A stretch of DNA of 64,000 nt. Source: Acinetobacter sp. ANC 3832 (GTDB lineage Bacteria > Pseudomonadota > Gammaproteobacteria > Pseudomonadales > Moraxellaceae). Shown piece by piece: positions 47,184 to 56,666 of this stretch (position 1 is its first letter; each line of letters starts with the position of its first letter). The translations under genes were made by a program, and so were the position numbers. The notes beneath the pieces were generated by a model. The model searched no databases. It had not been told where the DNA came from and worked only from the letters and a program-made list of their open reading frames with translations. The stretch spans positions 310,001 to 374,000 of the forward strand of contig NZ_NEGJ01000002.1 in assembly GCF_002135415.1 (NCBI RefSeq), read 5' to 3'.

Positions 47184-47885
47184 ATGGCTAAGTTTTTAAA
47201 TACCAGTGCAACAAATTTTTACTTAGAAGAACTGATTAAAAATGCAAAAGAACGTCTTATTTTAATTAGCCCTTATCTTCGTTTAAATGATCGAATCAAA
47301 GAACTATTGGAAGATAAAAATCGTCTCAAAATTGATATTCGTATTATTTATGGGAAAAGTGACCTACATCCTGATGAAATTAAATGGATGCAAAGACTCG
47401 ATTATGTACGAGTCAGTTTTTGTAAAAATCTTCATGCTAAATGCTATATCAATGAAGAGAGTTGCATTATTTCAAGTTTGAACTTATATGAGTTTAGCCA
47501 AGTTAATAATAATGAAATGGGTATTTTTATTAACAAAGAAGAGGACATCCAAGTATTCAAAGATGCCTACGAAGAAGCTCAACGTATTATTCGTATCAGT
47601 GACGAAGTTCGTATTTCATTAGATGAAGTAAAAACAGAACAAGCGGAAGAAAATCTATCTGAGGAAAGTACCGATAACGCCAGTAAACTTACATCATCCA
47701 AGCTTGCTGCAAAACATAAACTTAAAACCTCTGAACTTTTAGATCAATTTGTCACTAAAGGCTTACTTACGCTGAATGAAGGTGGAAAACATTATCAAAC
47801 TGACCAAGGAAAAGCAATGGGTGGTGAATTTAGATCAAGCCAATATGGTGGCTATTTTCTTTGGATTGAAAATATGAGTATATAA
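47184..47885 (+). CDS. Phospholipase-D-like single-HKD protein with C-terminal HTH-like region
   Basis: The 233 residues begin with a PLD-like domain. L-I-S-P-Y-L-R-L is near 27-34, and one HKD-type motif is visible: His84, Lys86, Glu91 in the Asp position, and S-S-L-N at 97-100. One motif per chain implies a dimer, as in Nuc/BfiI-type nucleases. An acidic linker (about 145-165) leads to a C-terminal region (about 168-225, L-A-A-K-H-K-L-K-T-S-E-L-L-D-Q-F) that looks like a winged HTH. It is probably a nucleic-acid protein. GGGG lies just before the ATG. Confidence 0.78.
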   Translation: MAKFLNTSATNFYLEELIKNAKERLILISPYLRLNDRIKELLEDKNRLKIDIRIIYGKSDLHPDEIKWMQRLDYVRVSFCKNLHAKCYINEESCIISSLNLYEFSQVNNNEMGIFINKEEDIQVFKDAYEEAQRIIRISDEVRISLDEVKTEQAEENLSEESTDNASKLTSSKLAAKHKLKTSELLDQFVTKGLLTLNEGGKHYQTDQGKAMGGEFRSSQYGGYFLWIENMSI

Positions 47886-47891
47886 ATACTC

Positions 47892-47913
47892 AAAAGCCCC
47901 TTTTCGGGGCTTT
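47892..47913. terminator. Bidirectional terminator between the PLD-like gene and parE
   Basis: AAAGCCCC and GGGGCTTT pair around a TTTTC loop between convergent genes. Confidence 0.8.
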
Positions 47914-47925
47914 CTAAATAAATTT

Positions 47926-49806
47926 TTATACAACCAAATCCGCTAAATTACCTTTCTGTTCAAGCCATTCTTTACGATCACTGGCACGTTTCTTAGCAAG
48001 TAATTTGTCCAACAAACCAGCCGTAAGCTGAGTATCATCTAAATCTAATTGCACCAAACGACGTGTATTCGGATCTAATGTCGTTTCACGTAATTGACTC
48101 GCATTCATCTCGCCTAAACCTTTGAATCGAGTGATTTGCGGATTTTTGCTTTTAACTTTCTTTAAGATAGCTTCTAACTCATCATCATCCAAAGCATAAT
48201 GGACATCTTTAGCATCATCTATACGGTACAACGGTGGCATCGCAACATATAAATGCCCCTCTTCTACTAATGTAGGGAAATGCTTAACGAACAATGCGCA
48301 CAACAAAGTTGCAATATGCAAACCATCAGAATCCGCATCGGCTAGAATGCACACCTTGCCATAACGTAATTCTGATAAATCATCACTACCTGGATCAACC
48401 CCAATCGCAATCGCAATGTTGTGTACTTCTTGAGAAGCCAAAACTTCATCAGAAGATACTTCCCATGTATTCAGAATCTTGCCACGAATCGGCATAATCG
48501 CCTGAAAGTTCTTATCTCGTGCCTGCTTCGCAGAACCACCAGCAGAATCTCCTTCCACAATAAAAAGCTCAGATTCCTCTAAAGTGTGACCAACACAGTC
48601 TGAAAGCTTACCAGGCAAAGTTGGTCCTGCAACAATCTTTTTACGTTCAACTTTTTTGGCTGCTTTTAAACGACGACCTGCTTTAGCAATCATGATTTCA
48701 GCAAGTTGCATGGCTATTTCAGAGTTCTGATTGAGCCATAAAGTAAATGCATCTTTGGCAATATTTAGCATAATATTCGAGGCTTCACGGCTTGAAAGTC
48801 GCTCTTTGGTCTGCCCAGAAAATTGAGGTTCTTGAAATTTCAATGAGAGAATATAGTTCACACCATCCCAAACATCTTCTGCTGAAAGCTTCATATTCCG
48901 TGGCAATAAACTACGTAACTCACAAAATTCACGCATTGCATCTGTTACACCTGAGCGTAAACCATTGACGTGCGTACCACCTTGCGCTGTTGGAATTAAA
49001 TTGACATAGCTTTCTTGAATCTGTTCGCCGCCTTCAACATTCCAACAAATTGCGAACTCCGCGCTGGCACGTTCAGCTTCACCAGAAGCGACAAAAGCGG
49101 GATCTGGAATAATCTCACGGTCTTCCAATTCATCCATCAAATAGTCAACTAGACCATTCTCAAACTGCCATTCAATTTTTTCGTCATTAATCTGATCGAT
49201 ATAAATAATTTGTAAGCCAGCCGCCAATACTGCTTTGGCTTTTAAATTATGTTTCAGTGCTTTTACGGCAAACTTGGGTGAATCAAAATATTTGTCTTCT
49301 GGCCAAAAATGTACACGTGTACCTGTAGCACGTTTGGGTGCTTTACCTTCAAATACTTCTAATGGCCCAACGGGTTCGCCACGTTCAAATGCCATTTTAT
49401 ACAAATTGCCTTGACGCTGAACTTCGACCTCGACCCGAGTTGATAAAGCATTCACAACAGAAATACCAACACCGTGTAAACCACCTGAAAATTGGTAATT
49501 GTCTGTGCTGAATTTACCACCTGCATGTAGCTTGGTCAGAATGATCTCAATCCCACTTTGACCATATTCAGGATGAATATCGACAGGCATCCCACGCCCA
49601 TTGTCTTCAACCGAAAGTGAACCATCTTTATAAACTACAACCGTAATTTTATTGGCGTGCCCTGCAAGTGCCTCATCGACAGCATTATCAATAACCTCTT
49701 GTGCCAAATGGTTTGGACGCGTGGTATCGGTATACATTCCCGGACGACGGCGTACAGGATCTAAACCAGATAAAACTTCAAGTGATTGAGCCGTATATTG
49801 AGACAC
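47926..49806 (-). CDS. parE: DNA topoisomerase IV subunit B
   Basis: ATPase subunit of topoisomerase IV, which decatenates daughter chromosomes with ParC. The GHKL ATP site has V-I-D-N-A-V-D-E-A and L-H-G-V-G-I-S-V-V-N. The TOPRIM domain has V-E-G-D-S-A-G-G-S-A and L-A-D-A-D-S-D-G-L-H. The 626 residues match E. coli ParE (630). The start is GTG 49806. It follows a yqiA-like gene by 35 bases, as in E. coli; parC is not in the window. Confidence 0.98.
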   Translation of the reverse strand: MSQYTAQSLEVLSGLDPVRRRPGMYTDTTRPNHLAQEVIDNAVDEALAGHANKITVVVYKDGSLSVEDNGRGMPVDIHPEYGQSGIEIILTKLHAGGKFSTDNYQFSGGLHGVGISVVNALSTRVEVEVQRQGNLYKMAFERGEPVGPLEVFEGKAPKRATGTRVHFWPEDKYFDSPKFAVKALKHNLKAKAVLAAGLQIIYIDQINDEKIEWQFENGLVDYLMDELEDREIIPDPAFVASGEAERASAEFAICWNVEGGEQIQESYVNLIPTAQGGTHVNGLRSGVTDAMREFCELRSLLPRNMKLSAEDVWDGVNYILSLKFQEPQFSGQTKERLSSREASNIMLNIAKDAFTLWLNQNSEIAMQLAEIMIAKAGRRLKAAKKVERKKIVAGPTLPGKLSDCVGHTLEESELFIVEGDSAGGSAKQARDKNFQAIMPIRGKILNTWEVSSDEVLASQEVHNIAIAIGVDPGSDDLSELRYGKVCILADADSDGLHIATLLCALFVKHFPTLVEEGHLYVAMPPLYRIDDAKDVHYALDDDELEAILKKVKSKNPQITRFKGLGEMNASQLRETTLDPNTRRLVQLDLDDTQLTAGLLDKLLAKKRASDRKEWLEQKGNLADLVV

Positions 49807-49841
49807 GTTGTAAGTTTTCCTTTTATTTTACCAATGATGAT

Positions 49842-50426
49842 TTACTTAACTGAGTACGATAAAAATTCTAAAAACATCGGTATTTTGTCTGCAAAATTTT
49901 CCATTGCATGATTACCACCCATCTCTGTCATGATCAGTGACGAATGTTGCGTAGCGCTATAATACCGTTCTGCATCACGATAATCTAAAACTTCATCGCC
50001 TTGTTGTAACAGAACCAATATTTTGTCTGCATCCTGTACAAACGGCACAGCAATCTGCTCTAAGTGATCAAGTTGTGCATCATCTAAAGTCCAGTATTCA
50101 TTTACAAGAAAAGGAATCTGCTCCGTTTCAAATAAATCTCTGAACAATTGCCATGGTCGCATAGCAGGATTAATCAGTACAGCAGGTACGCTATATTTAG
50201 CGACCAATTGTGTCGCATAAAAGCCCCCGAAACTACTACCGACCAATGCAACATCATCCAATTGTTCAATTAAATGTGAAAGGTATAGCTCTACAGCCTG
50301 CGGTGGCATATTTAAATCAGGTAAATGCACAATATGTGATGTATAGCGCTGACAATAGTCGTTTAACTGTTGCCCTTTAATCGAGAAAGCGCTACTTTTA
50401 AATCCATGTAGATAGATAATATTCAT
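49842..50426 (-). CDS. yqiA: YqiA-family esterase
   Basis: Small alpha/beta hydrolase of 194 residues (E. coli YqiA 193). The first motif is Y-L-H-G-F-K-S-S, the nucleophile elbow G-S-S-F-G-G-F-Y, the acid D in Q-Q-G-D-E-V-L-D-Y and the base in G-G-N-H-A-M. It probably acts on short acyl esters; the cell role is unknown. It is upstream of parE in the same orientation, a gene pair kept in many gammaproteobacteria. Confidence 0.88.
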   Translation of the reverse strand: MNIIYLHGFKSSAFSIKGQQLNDYCQRYTSHIVHLPDLNMPPQAVELYLSHLIEQLDDVALVGSSFGGFYATQLVAKYSVPAVLINPAMRPWQLFRDLFETEQIPFLVNEYWTLDDAQLDHLEQIAVPFVQDADKILVLLQQGDEVLDYRDAERYYSATQHSSLIMTEMGGNHAMENFADKIPMFLEFLSYSVK

Positions 50427-50670
50427 ATCAATTTGATCGTAATCTAAGTTACAGTGGCTTGGTCATTATTGTGACTTGAATCACATAATTGTTTTAATTT
50501 GTATGTAACGAGTTCTTGTCGGACAAAAAAACTAAAACTCCAATGTAATCATCGGTATCTTAAAACTGTTCAGGATGAACAATAAAAGATGAATACGAAG
50601 AATTTTATACATTGATCTCTACCAAAAAGAAAGTCTCGGTATAGGTCAATATGAATTAGGATAAAAACGC

Positions 50671-52002
50671 ATGCCAAGTTTAACGCCACTGCACGAAACT
50701 TATTGTAAATGGGATCGTTCGCCACCCAGCCAAGCAGACCTGTTAGAAGGTATAGCTCAGTTGGTCAGCACTCGTTTAAATGGCGTTGTTCAAGACCTGA
50801 TTCAAGCCTTACAACGTGAAATGTTATTGAGTATTTTCGGCTTAAGTACGCAAAAAACTAAAGCGTTTCAAAAATCTAAACGCATACAAAAAATCTATCA
50901 ATTCGCTTTTGGCACACTACAAAATTATGGTAGCCATTTTTTAGCACCAGGTTTACGCCAAATCATTGACCGTTTCCCGAATTTACATGATAAACCTTTA
51001 ACACCAACCATGCACTTTCTCGTGGGTGCATTGAATGGAATTTTAGGTGATTTTCTACTAGCAAATCACAATCCTCTTGCACTACCCAGTACTTTATATG
51101 ACCGTTATGGTGGATTACAGCGAGGTGATTTAGACGGTCGTGTGGTGATTTTTTCACATGGCTTGTGTATGAATCATTTGGATTGGTCAAATCGTGGCAA
51201 TGGGGGTATTGGTGAAAAATTGTTAGCACAGCGTGACAACAACACCATGTTGTATTTGAATTACAATACGGGGCGTCGTATTTCTGCCAATGGTCGAAGC
51301 CTTGCAAATACCCTTGAAGACTTGGTTAAGCGTAATCCACGAATTACCAGTATTGATTTAATTGGTCACAGTATGGGAGGCTTAGTGTCACGCAGTGCCT
51401 TGTTCTACGGCAAACAAAATATGCACCAATGGTTCCGTATGGTTGAAAATCTAGTCTGCATTGGCTCACCACATCATGGTGCTGTTTTAGAGCGTTTTGG
51501 TTTTGCTTTGCAAGAAAAAATCGGGCATTTCCCCATCATTAAATTGGTCAGCCATATCGTCAATATTCGTAGTAATGGTATTTTAGATTTACGCTACGGC
51601 AGTGTTCGTGATGATGACTGGGAACACAATAATGCACGTATTGGTCACGTCGATGACAATCGTAAACCTGCTCCACTTCCGTCACACATCAACACTTTTC
51701 TTGTGGCAGGAACTTTAGAATTTGAAAATCGTAAAAATAAAACCCTAAAAATTATTGGTGATTATTTGGTGAGTGTAAAAAGTGCTTTAGGTGAGCACCC
51801 GAATCCGCGTTACCAATTAAAATTGCCTGAATCACATAAAGCTGTATTTTATGGGCTGAATCACTTTGATATTCAATACCATCCGAGTGTTTCTGAGCAA
51901 ATTGCAAAATGGTTCTATCCACACCATGATGAGTTAGCTGAAGAGCAAATCCGTAAATATTTGATCAAATTGGAAAGTATGGAAGGTATTGTCCAAACCT
52001 AA
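50671..52002 (+). CDS. Alpha/beta hydrolase, lipase/PGAP1-like
   Basis: A 443-residue hydrolase with no signal peptide. An N-terminal helical region (about 1-150) precedes the fold. F-S-H-G-L-C-M-N is the oxyanion region, G-H-S-M-G-G-L-V-S the nucleophile elbow, C-I-G-S-P-H-H-G follows it, and the late His is in G-L-N-H-F-D-I. This is the pattern of triacylglycerol lipase or PGAP1-like hydrolases. The substrate is unknown. AGGA lies nine bases before the ATG, and a terminator follows. Confidence 0.85.
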   Translation: MPSLTPLHETYCKWDRSPPSQADLLEGIAQLVSTRLNGVVQDLIQALQREMLLSIFGLSTQKTKAFQKSKRIQKIYQFAFGTLQNYGSHFLAPGLRQIIDRFPNLHDKPLTPTMHFLVGALNGILGDFLLANHNPLALPSTLYDRYGGLQRGDLDGRVVIFSHGLCMNHLDWSNRGNGGIGEKLLAQRDNNTMLYLNYNTGRRISANGRSLANTLEDLVKRNPRITSIDLIGHSMGGLVSRSALFYGKQNMHQWFRMVENLVCIGSPHHGAVLERFGFALQEKIGHFPIIKLVSHIVNIRSNGILDLRYGSVRDDDWEHNNARIGHVDDNRKPAPLPSHINTFLVAGTLEFENRKNKTLKIIGDYLVSVKSALGEHPNPRYQLKLPESHKAVFYGLNHFDIQYHPSVSEQIAKWFYPHHDELAEEQIRKYLIKLESMEGIVQT

Positions 52003-52022
52003 ATCTATTTCTTAAATAAAAT

Positions 52023-52050
52023 GAAGCCAATCCATTTGATTGGCTTTTTT
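52023..52050 (+). terminator. Rho-independent terminator of the lipase-like gene
   Basis: GAAGCCAATC and GATTGGCTTT form a stem followed by a T-run. Confidence 0.8.
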
Positions 52051-52157
52051 AATGTAAATCTCATCAGCGGTTTTTCTTCAAATTTTTAGTTTTATCCTTC
52101 AATAATCAAAATAAAGAGCGCATTAACGCTCATACAAAATATCAATACAGCTCATCT

Positions 52158-52907
52158 TTATATTGCTTCAGACCAAGCCTGTTGGCTCACAATTTTCCCA
52201 TTGCGTATATGAAACATCAAAGTGTATTGTGCTGCACCACCATTCGCCAAAGAATTAAAAATATATAGGTCCTGACCCTTACTATAAATTTCTGACTCTT
52301 CAAAATCTTGTAAACCATTTTTAGCCAAAGGTATATTCGGCAAAAAATACTGTTCCAAATTTTGTGCAGGAATGATGACTTGTTGCCCATTAAAATGAAT
52401 GGTTATTTTTGATAATTGAAACATGCTATCTTTTGAAGAAACCATGCCATCCATGCCAAAAAATGGCTTATTTTTATAATGCGTATAGCGACTTTCAGTT
52501 TCACCTTGCGGGCGTGTTTTCTTAAAGTCTTGAACTTTAAATTGGGCAGGCTGAACCTCTATCTCAATTTTATTTTGAGGCGATGTATAGTTTGCTTTCA
52601 GTTTTGACCTTTGAGTTAAGTGCCATTTTTGAAAATTTTTAAAAAAGTTGATTCGGCTTTTATGAATAAAACCAGAATCTTGTTGAGAGCCTAGAGAAAA
52701 ATGAGCAAAGCAAAATGCAGGATCACCTTGTTCAAAGCTGCATGAAACCGCTTCACCATTTTTAAGCCGAGTACTTACTTTCGATTTGAGTGAATTACTG
52801 TCTCTGACATTTACAAAACCATCAGGATCATCAACGAAACCATAATCGGCATGACTCAAAGCTGAAATTCCCAATAATATACCGAATAGCATCGTTTTTA
52901 TTTTCAT
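52158..52907 (-). CDS. Exported protein with bacterial SH3-like region
   Basis: The 249-residue protein has a signal peptide (M-K-I-K-T-M-L-F-G-I-L-L-G-I-S-A-L-S-H-A). An SH3b-like segment follows (D-G-F-V-N-V-R-D-S-N-S-L-K-S-K-V...L-K-N-G-E-A-V). The remaining 150 residues have no feature I recognise. SH3b domains often bind peptidoglycan, so a periplasmic location is likely. It stands apart from dsbB, which has its own terminator. Confidence 0.72.
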   Translation of the reverse strand: MKIKTMLFGILLGISALSHADYGFVDDPDGFVNVRDSNSLKSKVSTRLKNGEAVSCSFEQGDPAFCFAHFSLGSQQDSGFIHKSRINFFKNFQKWHLTQRSKLKANYTSPQNKIEIEVQPAQFKVQDFKKTRPQGETESRYTHYKNKPFFGMDGMVSSKDSMFQLSKITIHFNGQQVIIPAQNLEQYFLPNIPLAKNGLQDFEESEIYSKGQDLYIFNSLANGGAAQYTLMFHIRNGKIVSQQAWSEAI

Positions 52908-52942
52908 CTTGTTTATAACCTATTTTTCATCTTATTTTAATC

Positions 52943-52970
52943 AAAAAAACCAGCACAGGTGCTGGTTTTT
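52943..52970 (-). terminator. Rho-independent terminator of gshA-dsbB
   Basis: AAAAACCAGCAC and GTGCTGGTTTTT form a 12-bp stem 22 bases after the dsbB stop on the minus strand. Confidence 0.85.
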
Positions 52971-52991
52971 AAAATCATTTGAAGCATTATA

Positions 52992-53489
52992 TTAAGCGTA
53001 TTTACGCAATAATTGCCATAAACAAACAAGCGCTAAAACACTAAAGAAAGCCAATGACCAGACAGGTAAAGACTGTCCTAAAAAGCTCCAATCTACCAAC
53101 GCACATTCACCAGACCCTTTCAGCACTTGTTCAAATACAGATTTTAACGGTAAGGTTTCAACCCAGTAATCTAAACCTGGACCACAGCTTGGCACTTGAT
53201 CTTTAGGTAAGTTTTGCAACCATACATGACGTGCAGCAACACCTGCCGACCATGAAATTGCAGCCAAACTTAAAAAAGCATAGCCTCTTTTCATGCCATT
53301 ACTTTTAGGGTTATGGAGTAATGCAATTAAGGAAATAAGCCCTAACCCAATTAAACCCAAACGCTGAAATACACACAGTGGACAAGGCTCTAAGCCTTGT
53401 ACATGTTCTAAATAAAGCGCAAATGCCATGCCAATGACACTGGCTAAAAATAAAAAGCCACTTACCACACGGTAACTAGTCCATTGCAT
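52992..53489 (-). CDS. dsbB: Disulfide bond formation protein DsbB
   Basis: Inner-membrane protein that reoxidises periplasmic DsbA and hands electrons to quinone. The 165 residues form four helices. The redox pairs are C-P-L-C (in E-P-C-P-L-C-V-F-Q-R) and the two cysteines of the second periplasmic loop (V-P-S-C-G-P and G-E-C-A-L-V-D). The length is as usual (E. coli 176). It follows gshA by 32 bases on the same strand, grouping two thiol-redox genes. Confidence 0.95.
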   Translation of the reverse strand: MQWTSYRVVSGFLFLASVIGMAFALYLEHVQGLEPCPLCVFQRLGLIGLGLISLIALLHNPKSNGMKRGYAFLSLAAISWSAGVAARHVWLQNLPKDQVPSCGPGLDYWVETLPLKSVFEQVLKGSGECALVDWSFLGQSLPVWSLAFFSVLALVCLWQLLRKYA

Positions 53490-53521
53490 GGATCACCTTC
53501 TTCATTCTTATCTCAAATAAA

Positions 53522-55099
53522 TTATCTAAAATTGGCAAGATAATCATCAAAACTGATGCTTGTATCTTGTTCCAGTTGCTGTTGTTGTTGCAAAGATGAC
53601 TGCGTTAATTCGGCAAAATATGCCAAAGTTTCTGGGCTTAATGGATGTTGCTCATAGCTTCCCAAATGTTGATTTGCCATAAAGCTCCCAAATGCCCAAG
53701 TTCCATTATGTTTCATCGTATCTTCAATGACTTGCGCAGATAATGTTTCATCCACATCATCTATCCGTTTTTGCATTGCAAGCATAGCTTGTGTATATAA
53801 ATCAGTTGTATAGGTTTGGTTGAGTAATTGCGCTAAATCTTGCATTTGACTTAAATGCAATCTAACCCAAGCCTCCAATGCATATTCTTGGTTGTCTTCT
53901 AGAATTTTAGCATTTGGCGCACGTCCACGATTCACCACTTCTGCCTGATTTTGTTCAATCAATTCTTGTTCATCATCAAGTAAATCTGGGCTGTCTTTCA
54001 GTAAGCAATAAAGCGCTAAAACTTCAAGGAAGCCTGCGGTATCTTCATCAATCCCAATTGGGCTATACGGATTAACATCCACAGCTCTGAGTTCTACATA
54101 ACCAATACCACGTTTTGCCAATGCGTCAGAAGGTGTTTCCCCTGCTTGCGGTACTTGTTTCGGACGCACTAAGCTGTAGTATTCATTTTCAATTTGTAGC
54201 ACATGATCATTAATTTGAATCGGTTCGCCTTGCTCATTGTTCAAACCCAAATGACTAAACTGTTCATACGGCGTATGTACTGCTTTTTGTAATTCTTCAA
54301 CATAAGCTGTTAAATTATTGTAGTGAATACCCAATTGTTTTTGTGCTGAATTCTGATAACCAAAACGTCCCATACGTAATGCTGTTGCATACGGCAGGAA
54401 TAATGTTCCTTTGATCAGTGGCAACAAATGATGTTCACGACCTGTCATAAAACATTTACAAACGGATGGACTAGAGCCAATCAAATACATCACTAATGGC
54501 GTTAAACGAATAAAATTACGCACCAAGCCTAAATAGCGATGACTACGATAATCTTGCAAGCTCAGTGCTTTTAAAACCTCATCTGTTTCATTTTGTTGTA
54601 AAGCTTCAAAAACTTGATCTGGGAATGACACATTATAATGCACACCCGAAATCGTCTGCATACGACGCCCGTAGCGAATGCCTAAACCATGACGATATAA
54701 GGTTTTAAATTTCCCAATATTGGATGTGCCGTATTGTGCTAGACGAATATTTTCTTCTTGATCGTCCAACATACATGGCATAGACAAAGGCCAAAGTTTT
54801 TCATCATTTTCTAAATGACGATGAACAACGGCATGAATATCTGTTAAATAATTGAGTGCTTGAGGAATACTTTCTTTCGGAGGCGTAATGAACTCCATCA
54901 ACGCTTCAGAATAATCTGTCGTGATATGAGGATGGGTTAAGGCTGAACCCAAAGCTATCGGATGATCTGCTTGTGATAAAAAACCATTGCTTTGCATACG
55001 CAGGCTTTCACGCTCGATTCCACGCAACATGCCTTTGAACAATGCTGAATCGACCCAAGTCGGTAAAACAGATGGAGTGATCGCTTCGGGTTGACTCAT
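53522..55099 (-). CDS. gshA: Glutamate--cysteine ligase
   Basis: First and rate-setting enzyme of glutathione synthesis, joining glutamate and cysteine with ATP. The 525 residues are of the gammaproteobacterial class (E. coli 518). Visible are G-I-E-R-E-S-L-R near the start, T-D-Y-S-E-A-L-M-E-F-I-T, H-Y-N-V-S-F and Y-V-E-L-R-A-V-D-V-N-P. It leads dsbB in a probable two-gene unit. Together with gshB at 32.5 kb the pathway is complete in this window. Confidence 0.97.
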   Translation of the reverse strand: MSQPEAITPSVLPTWVDSALFKGMLRGIERESLRMQSNGFLSQADHPIALGSALTHPHITTDYSEALMEFITPPKESIPQALNYLTDIHAVVHRHLENDEKLWPLSMPCMLDDQEENIRLAQYGTSNIGKFKTLYRHGLGIRYGRRMQTISGVHYNVSFPDQVFEALQQNETDEVLKALSLQDYRSHRYLGLVRNFIRLTPLVMYLIGSSPSVCKCFMTGREHHLLPLIKGTLFLPYATALRMGRFGYQNSAQKQLGIHYNNLTAYVEELQKAVHTPYEQFSHLGLNNEQGEPIQINDHVLQIENEYYSLVRPKQVPQAGETPSDALAKRGIGYVELRAVDVNPYSPIGIDEDTAGFLEVLALYCLLKDSPDLLDDEQELIEQNQAEVVNRGRAPNAKILEDNQEYALEAWVRLHLSQMQDLAQLLNQTYTTDLYTQAMLAMQKRIDDVDETLSAQVIEDTMKHNGTWAFGSFMANQHLGSYEQHPLSPETLAYFAELTQSSLQQQQQLEQDTSISFDDYLANFR

Positions 55100-55307
55100 A
55101 CTTACTCACTTATCTTAAAGAGTTTTTAAAATAAAATTATCGGATGGCACCAGTATAACGTGAATTATCGATATAACATCACGTACAGATTGGATTTGCA
55201 CTGAATATTCATTTTATCTCGGCAAATTTTTATCACAAAGTTAGCCTATATGACATCACAAATTTGTGATTCTATTAAACAAGAATACTTAATGATGTGA
55301 AAATATT

Positions 55308-55847
55308 ATGAATTATCAAGAAGTCATCGATTTTTGGTTTAATCCTGAAACACAACCGCATTGGTTCGCTAAAAGTGACGCGTTTGATCAGATTTTACGT
55401 GATCGTTTTAAGCATGTACTGGAACAAGCACGACAATGTGAACTTTGGTCATGGCGTGAAAATGCTGAAGGTCGTTTGGCTGAAATTATTGTTTTGGATC
55501 AATTCTCTCGTAATCTATTCCGAGATTCACCGCAATCCTTTGCACAAGACCCATTATCACTGGCGCTTGCTCAGGAATGTCTCAACTTAGGTTTAGATAA
55601 AAAATTGAGTTTTGAACAACGTCCATTCTTATACATGCCCTTTATGCACAGTGAATCAAAGTTGATGCATGAACACGCTTTAAATCTATTTGAAGATTTA
55701 GGCAATCCAATTAATTTAGAATTTGAGAAAAAGCATAAAGTGATTATTGACCGTTTTGGTCGTTATCCACATCGTAATGCAATTTTAGGACGTGAATCTA
55801 CGGCTGAAGAAATCGAGTTTTTAAAACAACCGAATAGCAGTTTTTAA
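55308..55847 (+). CDS. DUF924 family protein
   Basis: Cytosolic protein of 179 residues that fits DUF924. The start is E-V-I-D-F-W-F-N-P-E-T. The core phrase I-I-V-L-D-Q-F-S-R-N-L-F-R follows, then P-F-L-Y-M-P-F-M-H-S-E and F-G-R-Y-P-H-R-N. The helical fold is related to TPR-like proteins. No function is known. It is divergent from gshA. Confidence 0.9.
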   Translation: MNYQEVIDFWFNPETQPHWFAKSDAFDQILRDRFKHVLEQARQCELWSWRENAEGRLAEIIVLDQFSRNLFRDSPQSFAQDPLSLALAQECLNLGLDKKLSFEQRPFLYMPFMHSESKLMHEHALNLFEDLGNPINLEFEKKHKVIIDRFGRYPHRNAILGRESTAEEIEFLKQPNSSF

Positions 55848-56084
55848 TGAAACTTCTTGTATCAGTATGAACAAGCTCTTTTTTTTCCTTTAAGGCGAAA
55901 TAAAAAGGAGTTATGCAAGAAGTCTATTGTTGGAAGAGTTGATTATCAGAGCAGATACAAATTTTCTATTCACCCATGAATAGAGTTTAACAAACAAAAA
56001 TCTGCTTGAAATTCATCATCAATCCACCCATTTAAAACACTATATACTGATAAAATGACTGAACCACCATAAAAGGAACCCATC

Positions 56085-56648
56085 ATGAAAAAAGCACTCA
56101 TCGGTCTCAGCATGGTGGCAGTACTTACACTGTCAGGATGTGCAATAACTCCATCCAAACCACGCACATTTGACCAATTAGGACAATTCTCAACAGTCCC
56201 TTTGAATGCACAAACTTTCCGTGTTAGTTTTCAGGGCAATAGCAATATGAGCTTTGGTACGGCAGAAGAAATTACGTTATTAAAATCTGCACAAACCACT
56301 GTTCAAAATGGTTTTACCTTCTTTAAAGTACAAGATGACCCAAGCAATCGGACACAACAACCGCCACGTAAAGCTGTGGTTTATCCAACGCCGATGTACA
56401 TGCCATACGGTTATGGATATAGACGCTACGGCGCTTTCTATGACCCCTTTTATGATATGCCTCAGGTGGTCAACATAGATCCTGTACAAGTGGCTTATAC
56501 AATTGAATGTTATAAAGATAAAAAATCTGCACCGAATGATGCCTTTGATGCTCGTCTGATTTTACAATCTTTAGGGCAAAAATATGGCGTTAGTCCGACA
56601 GGACAAGTGCTACAACCTCAGCCGACTGAGGTAACATCATCAAAATAA
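56085..56648 (+). CDS. CC0125/CC1285-family lipoprotein
   Basis: Lipoprotein of 187 residues. The signal peptide ends in the lipobox L-S-G-C, with Cys19 to be acylated. The mature part has a F-R-V-S-F-Q-G-N segment and a Tyr/Gly/Pro-rich stretch (about 104-125, M-P-Y-G-Y-G-Y-R-R-Y-G). V-A-Y-T-I-E-C-Y follows. These features fit the CC0125/CC1285 lipoprotein family. The function is unknown. The next gene (DUF445) starts 18 bases on, so they may be co-transcribed. Confidence 0.8.
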   Translation: MKKALIGLSMVAVLTLSGCAITPSKPRTFDQLGQFSTVPLNAQTFRVSFQGNSNMSFGTAEEITLLKSAQTTVQNGFTFFKVQDDPSNRTQQPPRKAVVYPTPMYMPYGYGYRRYGAFYDPFYDMPQVVNIDPVQVAYTIECYKDKKSAPNDAFDARLILQSLGQKYGVSPTGQVLQPQPTEVTSSK

Positions 56649-56666
56649 AAAATTTTAGGAATTTGG

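Noticed and set aside
55970..56167. 65-codon frame antisense to the lipoprotein start
   Set aside because: Overlaps the signal-peptide coding of a well-supported gene and has no ribosome site.
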